A program made the translations under genes and the position numbers. A stretch of 64,000 nt of DNA from Streptomyces fragilis. GTDB lineage: Bacteria; Actinomycetota; Actinomycetes; Streptomycetales; Streptomycetaceae. The notes beneath the pieces were generated by a model. The model saw nothing but the letters and a program-made list of their open reading frames with translations. It was not told the origin of the DNA and ran no database searches. The stretch spans positions 62,001-126,000 of the forward strand of contig NZ_BEVZ01000002.1 in the NCBI RefSeq assembly GCF_003112515.1, in the 5' to 3' direction. This document shows positions 8,988 to 20,406 of this stretch, in pieces (position 1 is the first letter of the stretch; each line of letters starts with the position of its first letter).

Positions 8988-9614
8988 TCAGCGGGCCGCC
9001 GCGCGCCGCAGGATCTCGGACGCCGCTCCACCCGTGCGGGGCAGCGGGATGGTCGCCGTGCCGCCGAACAGCTCGGGCGGCGACTCAAGATGAGGGCGCC
9101 GCCCGCCGCGTCCCTCGCCCTGGACCTGCCAGCCGTCCCTGGTCAGGGTGATGTAGGCGCCGCAGCGAAGCCCGTGCAGCGTGCAGGCGTCACGAAGGCC
9201 CCACATCCAGGCGCCGTCCTCCTCGGTCCAGCGGCTGTCGCCCTCCCGGCAGTACAGCAGCACCGCTGTGCGCACCGGACTGCGGCGGCGCAGGTCGTGG
9301 GGGATCACCCGGCGCAGCTGCGCCAGCAGGGCGTTGCGGAACATCCAGCCGTCCGCCGGTGTGCCGGGCCGGCGGGCGAACGAGGCGCTGGCGCGCAGCC
9401 GTTCGTCCGGGTCGAGGACGGCGACCACCGCCGTGTCGGGCTTGGGCAGGTGCCTGGAATGCAGGCCGTTGACGACCTCGCGAGGGTTGCGCAGCAGTGG
9501 CACCTCGGCGGCGCTCCACTCCGCGGGCTCGAGCAGGCGACTGGCGGACACGGCGGACGGGTCGGCGGACGTCGACGCGGCTGCCGCGGAGGACGGGGCG
9601 AATCCGAAGGTCAC
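8988..9614 (-). CDS. Conserved hypothetical protein
   Basis: 208 residues; I do not recognise a named family. The N-terminal 40 residues are Ala/Ser-rich; the rest is a soluble alpha/beta sequence with notable pieces LLYCREGDSRW and WGLRDACTLHGLRCGAYITLTRDGW. Start chosen at GTG 9614 because AAGGGAGGACC directly precedes it; the frame is open to an ATG at 9725, but those extra 37 residues are Arg/Pro-rich and less gene-like. It lies downstream of recQ on the same strand, 401 bp away. Confidence 0.65.
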   Translation of the reverse strand: MTFGFAPSSAAAASTSADPSAVSASRLLEPAEWSAAEVPLLRNPREVVNGLHSRHLPKPDTAVVAVLDPDERLRASASFARRPGTPADGWMFRNALLAQLRRVIPHDLRRRSPVRTAVLLYCREGDSRWTEEDGAWMWGLRDACTLHGLRCGAYITLTRDGWQVQGEGRGGRRPHLESPPELFGGTATIPLPRTGGAASEILRRAAAR

Positions 9615-9897
9615 GGTCCTCCCTTCGGCAGGTACGCCCACAACGCGGGCGGGGTCGGATTCGGGGGAGCGCACCACGAGGCTCCCGGCCGTTCGACGGC
9701 GGGTCAACGCGGGGGCGGATCTCAATTCTCGCCCTCGAACTGAGCGTCGGCAACGAGCAATTGAGGTCGCTGACCGCTTTCTGGTGTTCCGTCTTCAATA
9801 TCCCCACGGCGCAGGCGCGCCAACCGGCGCACAGAGTAATCAGGACGCTCCGGTTCCGCCTGCCGCTCCGGTGAACCGCGAGTTCCGCGTTCCTGGG

Positions 9898-9944
9898 GAC
9901 ACGCTGCGTGTTCGTCGCCTGCGACACGCTGCGTGTCCGTCGCC
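9898..9944. repeat. Two 22-bp direct repeats, each with an ACACGC-T-GCGTGT palindrome
   Basis: Copies at 9898-9919 and 9923-9944 differ at one base; both contain the odd palindrome ACACGCTGCGTGT. They lie in the ~400-bp stretch between recQ and the hypothetical gene, upstream of the latter. The arrangement suggests a paired operator, but the regulator is unknown. The rest of this stretch is relatively A/T-rich (9735-9840) and holds no credible gene. Confidence 0.6.
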
Positions 9945-10015
9945 GCGCGGGAGCCGCGCAGACCGTTGGCCGGGAACGGCGCGGGCCGTGGCCCGGGAGG
10001 CCCGGGCCGCCTTGC

Positions 10016-12193
<2,178 letters not shown>

Positions 12194-12305
12194 GGCTCCA
12201 TCAAACAGGACGGCGACGGCAGGCGCGGTTTGTCCACAGGCCGGTCGTCCACAGCCGAACGGGTGAGGCTTTACGGATCACCGGTACCGCCCGCATTGTC
12301 GCCGT

Positions 12306-14099
12306 ATGACACATCGCGAAGAAATCACCGATTCGTCCCGGAACAAGGCGGACAAGGCGGACGGGGCGGCCGTGGCCCCGGAAGGCGCCGCACCGGACTC
12401 CCTCCTGCCCCGGATCACCCTGCGCAGCACCGGCGAGCTCGCCGACGCGCTGCCCTACCTGCTCGGGCACCGGCCGGAGGACAGCATGGTGCTGGTCGCC
12501 CTGCACGACTCCGGGAAGCAGGGGCGTTTCGGCGGCAGGGCGCGACTGGGCATCCCGGCCGAGCCGGCGAACTGGCAGGCCGCCGCCGGTCAGCTCGCGC
12601 GGGGCCTGGTGACCGGCAGCGCCCGGCGGGGCTCCACCGTCACCGGCATGGTCGCCTACGTGTGCCAGGAGCCCGGCCCGGGTGAGACCGGGCGGGAGGT
12701 CATGGAGCGCCTGCGGCCACTCGCCCAGCTGATGCGCACCGAGTGCGGACGGCTGGACGTGCCGGTGGTCGAGGCGCTGTGCCTCTCCGGGGGCCGCTAC
12801 TGGAGCTACTGCTGCTCGGACCAGGCCTGCTGTCCCGCGGAGGGCAGACCCATGGGCCTGCCCGGCACCTCGGTGCTGGCGGCGGCCTCGGCCTTCGCCG
12901 GGATCCGCGTCAGGGGCTCGCTGGAGGAGGTGCGGGTGCGGCTGCGCCCCTGGGAGGGCACCTCGGCGGTGGCGGCGCAGGAGGCCGCGCTGGACGCGAC
13001 GGCGGCTGCGTTGCTGCCCCGCCTGGTCGTGACGGACGGACGTGCCCAGGTGGAGGAGCAGACCATGGAGCTGGCCGAACGGGTCCATGAGCGGTTCGCC
13101 GGCGTGCAGCCGGAGGCGGACGCGCTGGACGCGGACCTCCGCGACGACCGACTCCTCAGCCACGAGGAGGCGGCGACGCTCGTCCACGGCCTGCAGGACC
13201 GCGTCACCCGGGACCGGGCAGCGGAGTGGATGGAGGGGGAGGACGCCGCCCCCGCCCTCCGGTTGTGGCGGGCGCTCTCCCGTCGCTGCGTCGGGTCCTA
13301 CGGGGAGCACGCCGCGCCCCTGCTGACCCTGGCCGGCTGGGTGGCCTGGTCCACCGGCGACGACGTGGAGGCGCGCGAGGCACTGGCCATGGCGCTCGCC
13401 GCCGATCCGGCTCACCTCTTCGCCCGGCTGCTGCACCGCGCCATCGACGAGGGCCTGGACCCCGAGTCCGTCCGGCGCTGCCTCCGGGCGGAGCGGGCCC
13501 GCCGGACCGCCGCGAAGAGCTCCGCCGCCCGGCCCGCGGCGGACGCGTCTCCGCTCGTGAGCGGCGAAGCCGAGGTGGACGGGCCTCCGCCCTTGAGCGG
13601 CGAAGCCGAGGTGGACGGGCCTCCGCCCTTGAGCGGCGAAGCCGAGGTCCCCGGTGAAGCCGACGGGGACCGGGTGCCCGAGGGTGAGGCGCGTGGGGCC
13701 TGCTCGGCAGGGGACACCGCGCCTGCGGGAAGCCCGGAGGGTGCGGTGGGGGCGTCCGACGGCACGGGCACGACGGGGCCTTCCGGTGACGCGGGCACGG
13801 AGGGGGCGTCCGGCGGCGCGGGCACGGCGGCGTCCGGTAGCGCGGGCCCGGCGGCTTCGGAGAGCGAGGGCGCGGGGTGTGCGGGCCCGGGGGGTGCGGC
13901 CGGGACCGTCGCCGTCGGAGGGGTCGAGCGGCGCTCTGCGTCCTGCCGCGTACCCGCGCGGCTGCGGACCGGTGTCAACCGGCGTGGTCCGGGCCGGGCC
14001 GACCCGCGGCTCAGTCGCCCCGGCAAAGGCGGCGGACCCGTGGGCGGGCCGGGGCTGAGGGGGCGCGCCCACGACGGAAGGAGGCGCGGCAACAGGTGA
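12306..14099 (+). CDS. DUF4192 domain-containing protein
   Basis: 597 residues. Residues ~35-390 match the actinobacterial DUF4192 pattern (LRSTGELADALPYLLGHRPEDSMVLVAL at the start, CCSDQACCPAEGRPM in the middle, LAGWVAWSTGDDVEAREALAMALAADPAHLFARLL at the end). The function of DUF4192 is unknown. The C-terminal ~190 residues are a low-complexity Gly/Ala/Glu/Ser tail containing a 12-residue tandem repeat, then an Arg-rich stretch; such tails differ in length between strains. CATTGT lies 6 nt before the ATG. It is divergent from recQ (112 bp apart). Confidence 0.85.
   Translation: MTHREEITDSSRNKADKADGAAVAPEGAAPDSLLPRITLRSTGELADALPYLLGHRPEDSMVLVALHDSGKQGRFGGRARLGIPAEPANWQAAAGQLARGLVTGSARRGSTVTGMVAYVCQEPGPGETGREVMERLRPLAQLMRTECGRLDVPVVEALCLSGGRYWSYCCSDQACCPAEGRPMGLPGTSVLAAASAFAGIRVRGSLEEVRVRLRPWEGTSAVAAQEAALDATAAALLPRLVVTDGRAQVEEQTMELAERVHERFAGVQPEADALDADLRDDRLLSHEEAATLVHGLQDRVTRDRAAEWMEGEDAAPALRLWRALSRRCVGSYGEHAAPLLTLAGWVAWSTGDDVEAREALAMALAADPAHLFARLLHRAIDEGLDPESVRRCLRAERARRTAAKSSAARPAADASPLVSGEAEVDGPPPLSGEAEVDGPPPLSGEAEVPGEADGDRVPEGEARGACSAGDTAPAGSPEGAVGASDGTGTTGPSGDAGTEGASGGAGTAASGSAGPAASESEGAGCAGPGGAAGTVAVGGVERRSASCRVPARLRTGVNRRGPGRADPRLSRPGKGGGPVGGPGLRGRAHDGRRRGNR
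13559..13648 (+). repeat. 36-bp in-frame tandem repeat in the DUF4192 tail
   Basis: Two complete identical 36-bp units (13559-13594, 13595-13630) and a half unit to 13648. They encode LSGEAEVDGPPP-type repeats, probably made by replication slippage. Confidence 0.85.
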
Positions 14100-14244
14100 A
14101 AGGCGGCGGGGGTGTGCCGAGGGTGCGGTGAGGCTTGAAGAGGGCAGGGGAGCGTCGCCCCTGAGCCGCACCTGGACGGGCAGGACTCGCACGGGGGCCG
14201 CGTGTCCCGCCGTGGCTCTCCCGCTCGGCGTGTGAGCGAAGCGG

Positions 14245-14272
14245 TGTTTATCGTCAGTGAGACGACTATGAT
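14245..14272 (+). promoter_or_regulatory. Promoter with operator-like inverted repeat for the Nudix regulator
   Basis: A -10 TATGAT (14267-14272) lies 6 nt before the ATG, with a weak -35 (TGTTTA, 14245-14250). Exactly between them is TCGTC-AGTGA-GACGA (14251-14265), a perfect inverted repeat. A repressor bound here would block RNA polymerase, so self-regulation by the NrtR-like product is plausible. Confidence 0.5.
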
Positions 14273-14278
14273 CGCCGC

Positions 14279-15034
14279 ATGTCCTACGACCCGTCAGCAT
14301 TCCCGCCCTTCGCCGTCACCGTCGACCTGGTGGTGCTGACCGTGCGCCGTCACTCGCTGTGCGCGCTGGCGGTCCGCCGTGGCGAGCCTCCGTTCCAGGG
14401 GCGCTGGGCCCTCCCCGGAGGCTTCGTGCGCGAGGACGAGGACCTGACCCAGGCCGCGGCACGCGAACTGCTCGAGGAAACCGGTCTGCGGGCCCACGAC
14501 CCGGCCGTCCCCGCGGAGCCCCCGCAGGACAACGGCGCCCACCTCGAGCAGCTCGCCACCTACGGCGACCCGGGGCGGGACCCCCGGATGCGGGTGGTCA
14601 GCGTCGCCCACCTCGCCCTGGCGCCCGACCTTCCCGCGCCGCGCGCCGGCGGCGACGCGGGGGAGGCCCGCTGGGCCCCCGTCGAGGAACTCCTGCATCC
14701 CTCCGGTCCCGAACAGGACGCCCCGTTGGCCTTCGATCACGCGGGCATCCTCGCCGACGGGGTGGAGCGGGCCCGCTCGAAGATCGAGTACTCCTCGCTC
14801 GCCACGGCCTTCTGCCCGCCGGAGTTCACCGTCGGCGAGCTGCGCCGCGTCTACGAGGCGGTCTGGGGCGTCGCGCTCGACCCGCGGAACTTCCACCGCA
14901 AGGTCACCGGCACGCCCGGCTTCCTGGTCCCCACCGGAGGCACCACCACCCGGCAGGGCGGCCGGCCGGCCCAGCTGTTCCGGGCCGGTGGGGCGACGCT
15001 GCTCAACCCGCCGATGCTGCGTCCCGAGGTCTGA
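14279..15034 (+). CDS. NrtR-like Nudix hydrolase / winged-helix regulator
   Basis: 251 residues. The N-terminal Nudix domain has a fully canonical Nudix box (GGFVREDEDLTQAAARELLE then ETGL; G-x5-E-x7-RELLEETGL). The C-terminal ~85 residues (FTVGELRRVYEAVWG...NFHRKVTGTPGFLVPTG) form the winged helix of the NrtR family, which controls NAD metabolism in other bacteria by sensing ADP-ribose-type ligands. Many NrtR proteins have lost catalysis, yet here all Nudix residues remain, so it may both hydrolyse and regulate. No NAD gene is next to it; its targets are unknown. Leaderless start. Confidence 0.88.
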   Translation: MSYDPSAFPPFAVTVDLVVLTVRRHSLCALAVRRGEPPFQGRWALPGGFVREDEDLTQAAARELLEETGLRAHDPAVPAEPPQDNGAHLEQLATYGDPGRDPRMRVVSVAHLALAPDLPAPRAGGDAGEARWAPVEELLHPSGPEQDAPLAFDHAGILADGVERARSKIEYSSLATAFCPPEFTVGELRRVYEAVWGVALDPRNFHRKVTGTPGFLVPTGGTTTRQGGRPAQLFRAGGATLLNPPMLRPEV

Positions 15035-15141
15035 CCCAACCCCCGGATGTGGCCGTACCCGAGCGGGAGCAGCAGGGCGACCGCCTGGCCAAAACGGGCA
15101 AATGGTAAGGAAATAGAGCTCGTCGCGCTATCTTGCTTCGG

Positions 15142-17298
15142 GTGATCAAGGCCATCGGACTCACCAGCGCCCCGCGTGAGCAACTCCCGTCCGTCGTGGA
15201 CGACGTGTCCTTCGAGGTGCTCCCCGGCCGCGTCACCGCACTGCTGGGCGCGCGAGGGTCGGGCAGGACCACGGTCCTCCAACTCATGCTGGAACTTCGG
15301 CCCGGGCGCGGCGTGACCCACTTCCGCGGTCGCCCCCTGCACGCCTCGCCGGCCCCGCTGCGCGAGGTCGGGGCGCTCCTCGGCGACGTCCCGGGCCACC
15401 CCGCCCGCACGCTCCGCGGCCACCTGCGCATGCTCTGCGCGGCCGCCGGTGCGCCGGCCGCCCGTGCCGACGAACTCCTGCGGGACGTCGGCCTGATGGA
15501 CCTGTGCGGCCACCGGCTCGACTCCCTCTCCCGAGGCGGTGACCGACGGCTGGGCATGGCCTGCGCCCTGCTGGCCGACCCGCACGCCCTGCTCCTCGAC
15601 GAACCCGCCGCGGGGCTCACCCCCGACGACGCCCGCTGGCTCCACTCCACCCTGCGTCGCCGTTCCGACGACGGCGGCGCGGTGCTGTTCACCACCGCCG
15701 ACCCCCGCGAGGCGGCCCGGTTCGCCGACCACGTCGTCACCCTTCACCGGGGGCGGGTGGCGGCCGACCAGGGCGTCGCGGAGTTCGCCCGGACCCGGCT
15801 GCGTCGCCGCGTCGCCGTGCGCAGCCCGCACGCCGAACGCCTCGCGGAGCTCCTCGCCAAGGAGGCACGCGTGACCCGGCGGCCGGTCGACGTGGTCCGG
15901 GAGGGCGGCACCCGCCTGTCGGTCTACGGCGGCGACTGCGCCGAGATCGGCGAGGCCGCCTACCGGCACCGCATCCTCATCCACCAACTCTCCGAGGAGA
16001 CGGCCGACATGGGCCCGGGGGCGCGCCTGGGCGGGGGCGTCGGGCTTGGCGTCGACGCCCCCGGTGCCGACGTCCCCGGTGCCGACGGACCCGGCGTCGA
16101 CGGCTGTGCAGGCGCAGGCGTCACCGGCGTCGACGGCCGTGGAGGCGGCGGTGCAACCCCCCGCGTCGGCCGCGGTGTCGACGGCCCTGGGCGCAGGGGA
16201 GGAGACGCGCAGGGGCGGCGGGCCGTGACGAACCCGGCCGTCCTCGCGCCCGCCCCCGGTTCCGCCCCCGTCCCCGGTCCCGATGGGCTTGCGGCGGACG
16301 GCGACGGTGGCCAGGAGCAGCCCCGACAGCGATGGCAGCCCCGACAGCGGCGGCAGCCTCGGCAGCCCCGTCCGGCCCCCCCGGCCCCCCGCCCGCCACT
16401 CCGGGTGCGCCGCTCCTTCTCGCCGACGCGCCCGCTGCGTTACGAGTTCCGGCGTGCCCGCGGCACCGGAGTCTGGTCCCGCACCTGCGTCGCCGTCGTC
16501 CTGGTCTCCGCCGCGCTCACCCTGCTGCTGGCCCGGGTCGGGCACACCCCGCAGACCCGGCTGCTCGCCGCCTGGCCCGACGAACTGCCCCTTCCCCCCG
16601 CCGCGCTCGGCGCTGCCCTGCTGGGCGCCCTCTCCTTCGGTCAGGAGTTCCGCTACCCCGCCCTCGCGGTGGACCGCGGCACGGTTCCCCGGCGACTGGG
16701 GCTGCTCGCCGCCAAGCTGCTGGTCTCGGCGGCCATGGCGACGGCCCCGGCGATCGCCGCCGTGGGCGTCGACGCCCTGGTGCTGCGCCTGCTGCTCGGC
16801 GAGGAGTACGCGGCCCTGCCGCCGCGGTGGCAGGCGTCGGCGGCGGTCTGGCTCGCGCTGGTCACCGCCTGTGCGTGGGCGGGCGTCCTGGCCGCCGGGC
16901 TCTTCCGGTCCGTGACCGGGGGCCTGGCCGCGGTCCTCGCGGTCCCGCTCGTCGCCGCCCCGGTGGTCGAGCAGGCCGCCGGACTCCTGACCCCCGGGTC
17001 CGGGCGTGGCGAGGCGTCGCGGCCCGCCGGTGAACTCCTGGTCCGGTGGCCCGTCGTCCGTGACGAGGTGACCGCCGAGGTGCTCCGGACGATCGGCCAA
17101 CCCTTCGGCGTGGCAATGGTGTTGTCACTGGCCGCCCTGCTGTGCGGGTACCTGTGCACGACCCTGCGGGCCGTGGCCGGACCGCGCCCGTTCCGCGGGC
17201 GAAGGTGGCCCTTCGACAACATCAGGAACTCCCGCACGCCCAACTCGCCTTGGAACGTCACATTTCTTTCCGATAAGGCGTCAATTGAGACGGAGTGA
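15142..17298 (+). CDS. ABC transporter, ATPase and membrane domain in one chain
   Basis: 718 residues. An ABC ATPase domain (1-~290) is joined by a Gly/Pro/Ala-rich linker (~290-420) to a membrane region of about six helices (~440-690) with ABC-2 character. The ATPase is degenerate: Walker A reads GARGSGRTT with Arg in place of the invariant Lys, the signature is LSRGGD, and the H-loop His is replaced (FTTADPREAARFADHV), while Walker B LLLDEP is intact. It sits between the Nudix gene and whiH. GTG 15142 is preferred over TTG 15133 because TATCTT lies 7 nt before it. Possibly a low-activity or structural transporter; substrate unknown. Confidence 0.82.
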   Translation: MIKAIGLTSAPREQLPSVVDDVSFEVLPGRVTALLGARGSGRTTVLQLMLELRPGRGVTHFRGRPLHASPAPLREVGALLGDVPGHPARTLRGHLRMLCAAAGAPAARADELLRDVGLMDLCGHRLDSLSRGGDRRLGMACALLADPHALLLDEPAAGLTPDDARWLHSTLRRRSDDGGAVLFTTADPREAARFADHVVTLHRGRVAADQGVAEFARTRLRRRVAVRSPHAERLAELLAKEARVTRRPVDVVREGGTRLSVYGGDCAEIGEAAYRHRILIHQLSEETADMGPGARLGGGVGLGVDAPGADVPGADGPGVDGCAGAGVTGVDGRGGGGATPRVGRGVDGPGRRGGDAQGRRAVTNPAVLAPAPGSAPVPGPDGLAADGDGGQEQPRQRWQPRQRRQPRQPRPAPPAPRPPLRVRRSFSPTRPLRYEFRRARGTGVWSRTCVAVVLVSAALTLLLARVGHTPQTRLLAAWPDELPLPPAALGAALLGALSFGQEFRYPALAVDRGTVPRRLGLLAAKLLVSAAMATAPAIAAVGVDALVLRLLLGEEYAALPPRWQASAAVWLALVTACAWAGVLAAGLFRSVTGGLAAVLAVPLVAAPVVEQAAGLLTPGSGRGEASRPAGELLVRWPVVRDEVTAEVLRTIGQPFGVAMVLSLAALLCGYLCTTLRAVAGPRPFRGRRWPFDNIRNSRTPNSPWNVTFLSDKASIETE

Positions 17299-17368
17299 GC
17301 GATCACCCTTTCGTGTGCTTTTCACCAAAGCGCTCAAGGGAGTTGGAGCCAGCGCCGACAAAAGAGAC

Positions 17369-18286
17369 GTGAGTACCCTTGCGCACACCATGATGACCGC
17401 CGCCCGCTCCGCCGACTCCGGCCTGGCCGGGACGGGCGAACTCGACCGCTACCCCTACGCCGAAGGCCCCGCGGGCGACCGCGTCGGCGCGCCCGCCTGG
17501 GAGACGGAGCCGGAGCTCGGCCGGGTCGGCGGCCGCCGCGCCGCCGGAAGCCGCGGCCGCGGGCTGCACGGACAACTCGTCCAGCAGCTCGGACAGATGA
17601 TCGTTTCCGGTGACCTGGGCGCGGACCGCCCGCTGGTTCCCGAGGAGATCGGCCAGCGCTTCGAGGTGTCCCGCACCGTCGTCCGCGAATCACTGCGCGT
17701 GCTGGAGGCGAAGGGCCTGGTCAGTGCCCGGCCCAACGTCGGCACCCGGGTGCGCCCGGTCAGCGACTGGAACCTGCTCGACCCCGACATCATCGAATGG
17801 CGCGCCTTCGGCCCTCAGCGCGACAACCAGCGCCGGGAGCTGACCGAGCTGCGCTGGACGATCGAGCCGCTCGCCGCGCGCCTCGCCGCCGGGCACGGGC
17901 GTGAGGACGTCCAGCAGCGCCTTGTCGACATGGTCGAGATCATGAACCATTCGGTCGCGCAGGGAGACGCCCTCACCTTCTCCCGGGCCGACGCCGAGTT
18001 CCACTCCCTGCTGATCCATGTCGCCGGCAACCGGATGCTGGAGCACCTGTCCGGCATCGTCTCCTCCGCCCTCCAGGTCTCCGGCGGACCGGTCACCGGA
18101 TGTGACCGGCCGAACGAGGCCTCCCTCGGGCACCACGCCCGGATCGTGGACGCCCTCGCCGCGGGGGACGGCCCGGCGGCCGAGGCCGCGATGCGGCAGC
18201 TGCTGAGCGTGCACCCGGAGGCGATGCACACGGAGGCCGTGCTCCCGGAGATGGAACGCGTGGTTCCGGCGCCCCGCGAGCACTGA
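17369..18286 (+). CDS. whiH: Sporulation transcription factor WhiH (GntR/FadR family)
   Basis: 305 residues. After a variable 50-residue N-terminus comes a GntR winged helix (LVQQLGQMIVSGDL..., FEVSRTVVRESLRVLEAKGLV), then the linker RPNVGTRVRPVSDWNLLDPDIIEWR and an all-helical FCD ligand-binding domain (ELTELRWTIEPLAARLAA..., DAEFHSLLIHVAGN). This sequence and its position directly before hrdB identify WhiH, needed for sporulation septation in aerial hyphae of Streptomyces. GTG 17369 has the weak purine-rich site AAAGAG just upstream; an open frame to 17285 is less likely. A hairpin follows the gene. Confidence 0.93.
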   Translation: MSTLAHTMMTAARSADSGLAGTGELDRYPYAEGPAGDRVGAPAWETEPELGRVGGRRAAGSRGRGLHGQLVQQLGQMIVSGDLGADRPLVPEEIGQRFEVSRTVVRESLRVLEAKGLVSARPNVGTRVRPVSDWNLLDPDIIEWRAFGPQRDNQRRELTELRWTIEPLAARLAAGHGREDVQQRLVDMVEIMNHSVAQGDALTFSRADAEFHSLLIHVAGNRMLEHLSGIVSSALQVSGGPVTGCDRPNEASLGHHARIVDALAAGDGPAAEAAMRQLLSVHPEAMHTEAVLPEMERVVPAPREH

Positions 18287-18304
18287 GGGGGAGAGGGTGC
18301 GGTA

Positions 18305-18327
18305 CCGCCGGAGTGCGATTCCGGCGG
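18305..18327 (+). terminator. Hairpin after whiH
   Basis: Perfect 8-bp inverted repeat CCGCCGGA / TCCGGCGG with a 7-nt loop, 18 nt after the whiH stop and followed by a C/T-rich run. Confidence 0.65.
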
Positions 18328-18713
18328 CCCCTCCCTCCGCCGCCCTTCCTCCTCCCCGCCCCTCGCCTCCACGGTCCCGCCCTTCCCTCGCCCCAGGGTT
18401 CCGGGGGTGAGGGGTGTCCTGCATCACGGCATCTGTGGAAAACCGTCGCTCCGTGACCGGTAACGACCGACTATCTTCGGTATTGCACCGATTCGCGGTG
18501 TGACTCGGGCCACGCAGATTGGGCGTAACGCTCGGCGGAGCAGCGCGATGACCTAAGAGGTGACAGCCGAGGAAGGAATACGGACGCCGCACCGGCGCTT
18601 GTTCTTCCCGGCCCGAGCCCGCGCCGTTGGCTCATCCCCAGGCCGGCGGTCGTCGGATCCTGTCCTCACGGACGGGGCCGGAAGCCGTTTTCCAACGTTC
18701 CGAGAGGTTGTTC
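18328..18713 (+). promoter_or_regulatory. hrdB leader and promoter region
   Basis: 386 bp without a gene before hrdB, which is known in S. coelicolor to have more than one promoter, one of them under the stress sigma factor SigR. A GGAAT (18575-18579), the SigR -35 core, is present, but the next GTT is 21 nt away, longer than the usual 16-18, so I do not place the start. The ribosome binding site GAGAGG is at 18702-18707. Confidence 0.5.
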
Positions 18714-20246
18714 GTGTCGGCCAGCACATCCCGTACGCTCCCGCCGGAGATCGCCGAGTCCGTCTCTCTCATGGCGCTCATCGAGCGTGGGAAGGCTGAG
18801 GGGCAGATCGGCGGCGACGACGTGCGTCGCGCTTTCGAAGCCGACCAGATTCCGGCCACTCAGTGGAAGAACGTTCTCCGCAGCCTCAACCAGATCCTCG
18901 AAGAAGAGGGTGTGACGTTGATGGTGAACGCGGCGGAGCCCAAGCGCGCCCGCAAGAGTGTCGCCGCCAAGAGCACGGCCAAGCGCACCACCACCCGCTC
19001 GGTCGCCGCCAAGCCGGCGGTGACCAAGAAGGCCGCCGTGGCTCCCACGGCACCCGTCGAGGAGGGCGAGGAGGCGGAGGCCGCCGCGCCCGCCAAGAAG
19101 GCCGCGGCCAAGAAGACCACCACCGCCAAGAAGACGGCGGCCAAGAAGACCACGGCGAAGAAGACCGCGGCCAAGAAGACGGCGTCCAAGAAGGACGACC
19201 CGGAGCTGGCCGAGGAGGAGCTCGAGGAGACCCCGGGCAAGGCCGCCGACGAGCCCGAGGGCGCCGAGAGCGCGGGCTTCGTGCTGTCCGACGAGGACGA
19301 GGACGACGCCCCCGCCCAGCAGGTCGCCGCCGCCGGTGCCACCGCGGACCCGGTCAAGGACTACCTCAAGCAGATCGGCAAGGTCCCGCTGCTCAACGCC
19401 GAGCAGGAGGTCGAGCTCGCCAAGCGCATCGAGGCCGGCCTGTTCGCCGAGGACAAGCTGGCGAACTCCGACAAGATCGCGCCCAAGCTCAAGCGCGAGC
19501 TGGAGATCATCGCCGAGGACGGCCGCCGCGCCAAGAACCACCTGCTGGAGGCCAACCTCCGCCTGGTCGTCTCGCTGGCCAAGCGGTACACCGGCCGCGG
19601 CATGCTCTTCCTGGACCTCATCCAGGAGGGCAACCTCGGTCTGATCCGCGCCGTCGAGAAGTTCGACTACACCAAGGGCTACAAGTTCTCCACGTACGCC
19701 ACCTGGTGGATCCGTCAGGCGATCACCCGCGCCATGGCCGACCAGGCCCGCACCATCCGTATCCCGGTGCACATGGTCGAGGTCATCAACAAGCTGGCCC
19801 GCGTCCAGCGTCAGATGCTCCAGGACCTGGGCCGCGAGCCCACCCCGGAGGAGCTGGCCAAGGAGCTCGACATGACCCCGGAGAAGGTCATCGAGGTCCA
19901 GAAGTACGGCCGCGAGCCCATCTCGCTCCACACGCCGCTCGGCGAGGACGGCGACAGCGAGTTCGGTGACCTGATCGAGGACTCCGAGGCGGTCGTCCCG
20001 GCCGACGCGGTCAGCTTCACCCTGCTCCAGGAGCAGCTGCACTCCGTCCTGGACACGCTCTCCGAGCGCGAGGCGGGCGTGGTCTCCATGCGCTTCGGCC
20101 TCACCGACGGTCAGCCGAAGACGCTCGACGAGATCGGCAAGGTCTACGGCGTGACGCGTGAGCGGATCCGCCAGATCGAGTCCAAGACGATGTCGAAGCT
20201 GCGTCACCCGTCGCGTTCGCAGGTCCTGCGCGACTACCTCGACTGA
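18714..20246 (+). CDS. hrdB: Principal RNA polymerase sigma factor HrdB
   Basis: 510 residues, the expected length. Region 1.1 is followed by a Lys/Ala-rich stretch (about 75-165) and an acidic stretch, typical of streptomycete HrdB. Region 1.2 ([20 protein letters not shown]) begins near residue 212; region 2 (about 275-352) holds [20 protein letters not shown] and [16 protein letters not shown] for -10 recognition and melting; region 4 (about 450-510) holds [20 protein letters not shown] for -35 recognition. It directs housekeeping transcription. GTG 18714 is 6 nt after GAGAGG and gives the known N-terminus [16 protein letters not shown]; the frame is open upstream to 18627. Confidence 0.98.
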   Translation: MSASTSRTLPPEIAESVSLMALIERGKAEGQIGGDDVRRAFEADQIPATQWKNVLRSLNQILEEEGVTLMVNAAEPKRARKSVAAKSTAKRTTTRSVAAKPAVTKKAAVAPTAPVEEGEEAEAAAPAKKAAAKKTTTAKKTAAKKTTAKKTAAKKTASKKDDPELAEEELEETPGKAADEPEGAESAGFVLSDEDEDDAPAQQVAAAGATADPVKDYLKQIGKVPLLNAEQEVELAKRIEAGLFAEDKLANSDKIAPKLKRELEIIAEDGRRAKNHLLEANLRLVVSLAKRYTGRGMLFLDLIQEGNLGLIRAVEKFDYTKGYKFSTYATWWIRQAITRAMADQARTIRIPVHMVEVINKLARVQRQMLQDLGREPTPEELAKELDMTPEKVIEVQKYGREPISLHTPLGEDGDSEFGDLIEDSEAVVPADAVSFTLLQEQLHSVLDTLSEREAGVVSMRFGLTDGQPKTLDEIGKVYGVTRERIRQIESKTMSKLRHPSRSQVLRDYLD

Positions 20247-20284
20247 TCGGACCCGATCATCCGGCCGGTCACGACCGGTCGTGA

Positions 20285-20336
20285 AACGACGCGAAGGCCC
20301 GGCTCCTCCTCGGAGGAGCCGGGCCTTCGCGTCGTT
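20285..20336 (+). terminator. hrdB terminator, 25-bp perfect hairpin
   Basis: A perfect 25-bp inverted repeat (arms 20285-20309 and 20312-20336) with only 2 unpaired bases at the centre, 38 nt after the hrdB stop. The arm core is GAAGGCCCGGCTCCTCC. Unusually strong. Confidence 0.9.
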
Positions 20337-20406
20337 GGACCTGTGGAGGAAGCCCCGGCTGGATTACTTTGGGTCGACACATGGTCGACCCGGAGTGAGG
20401 GATGTT

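Noticed and set aside
18575..18603. SigR promoter (GGAAT...GTT) for hrdB
   Set aside because: Spacing of 21 nt is too long for a confident call, so it is only mentioned as a candidate.
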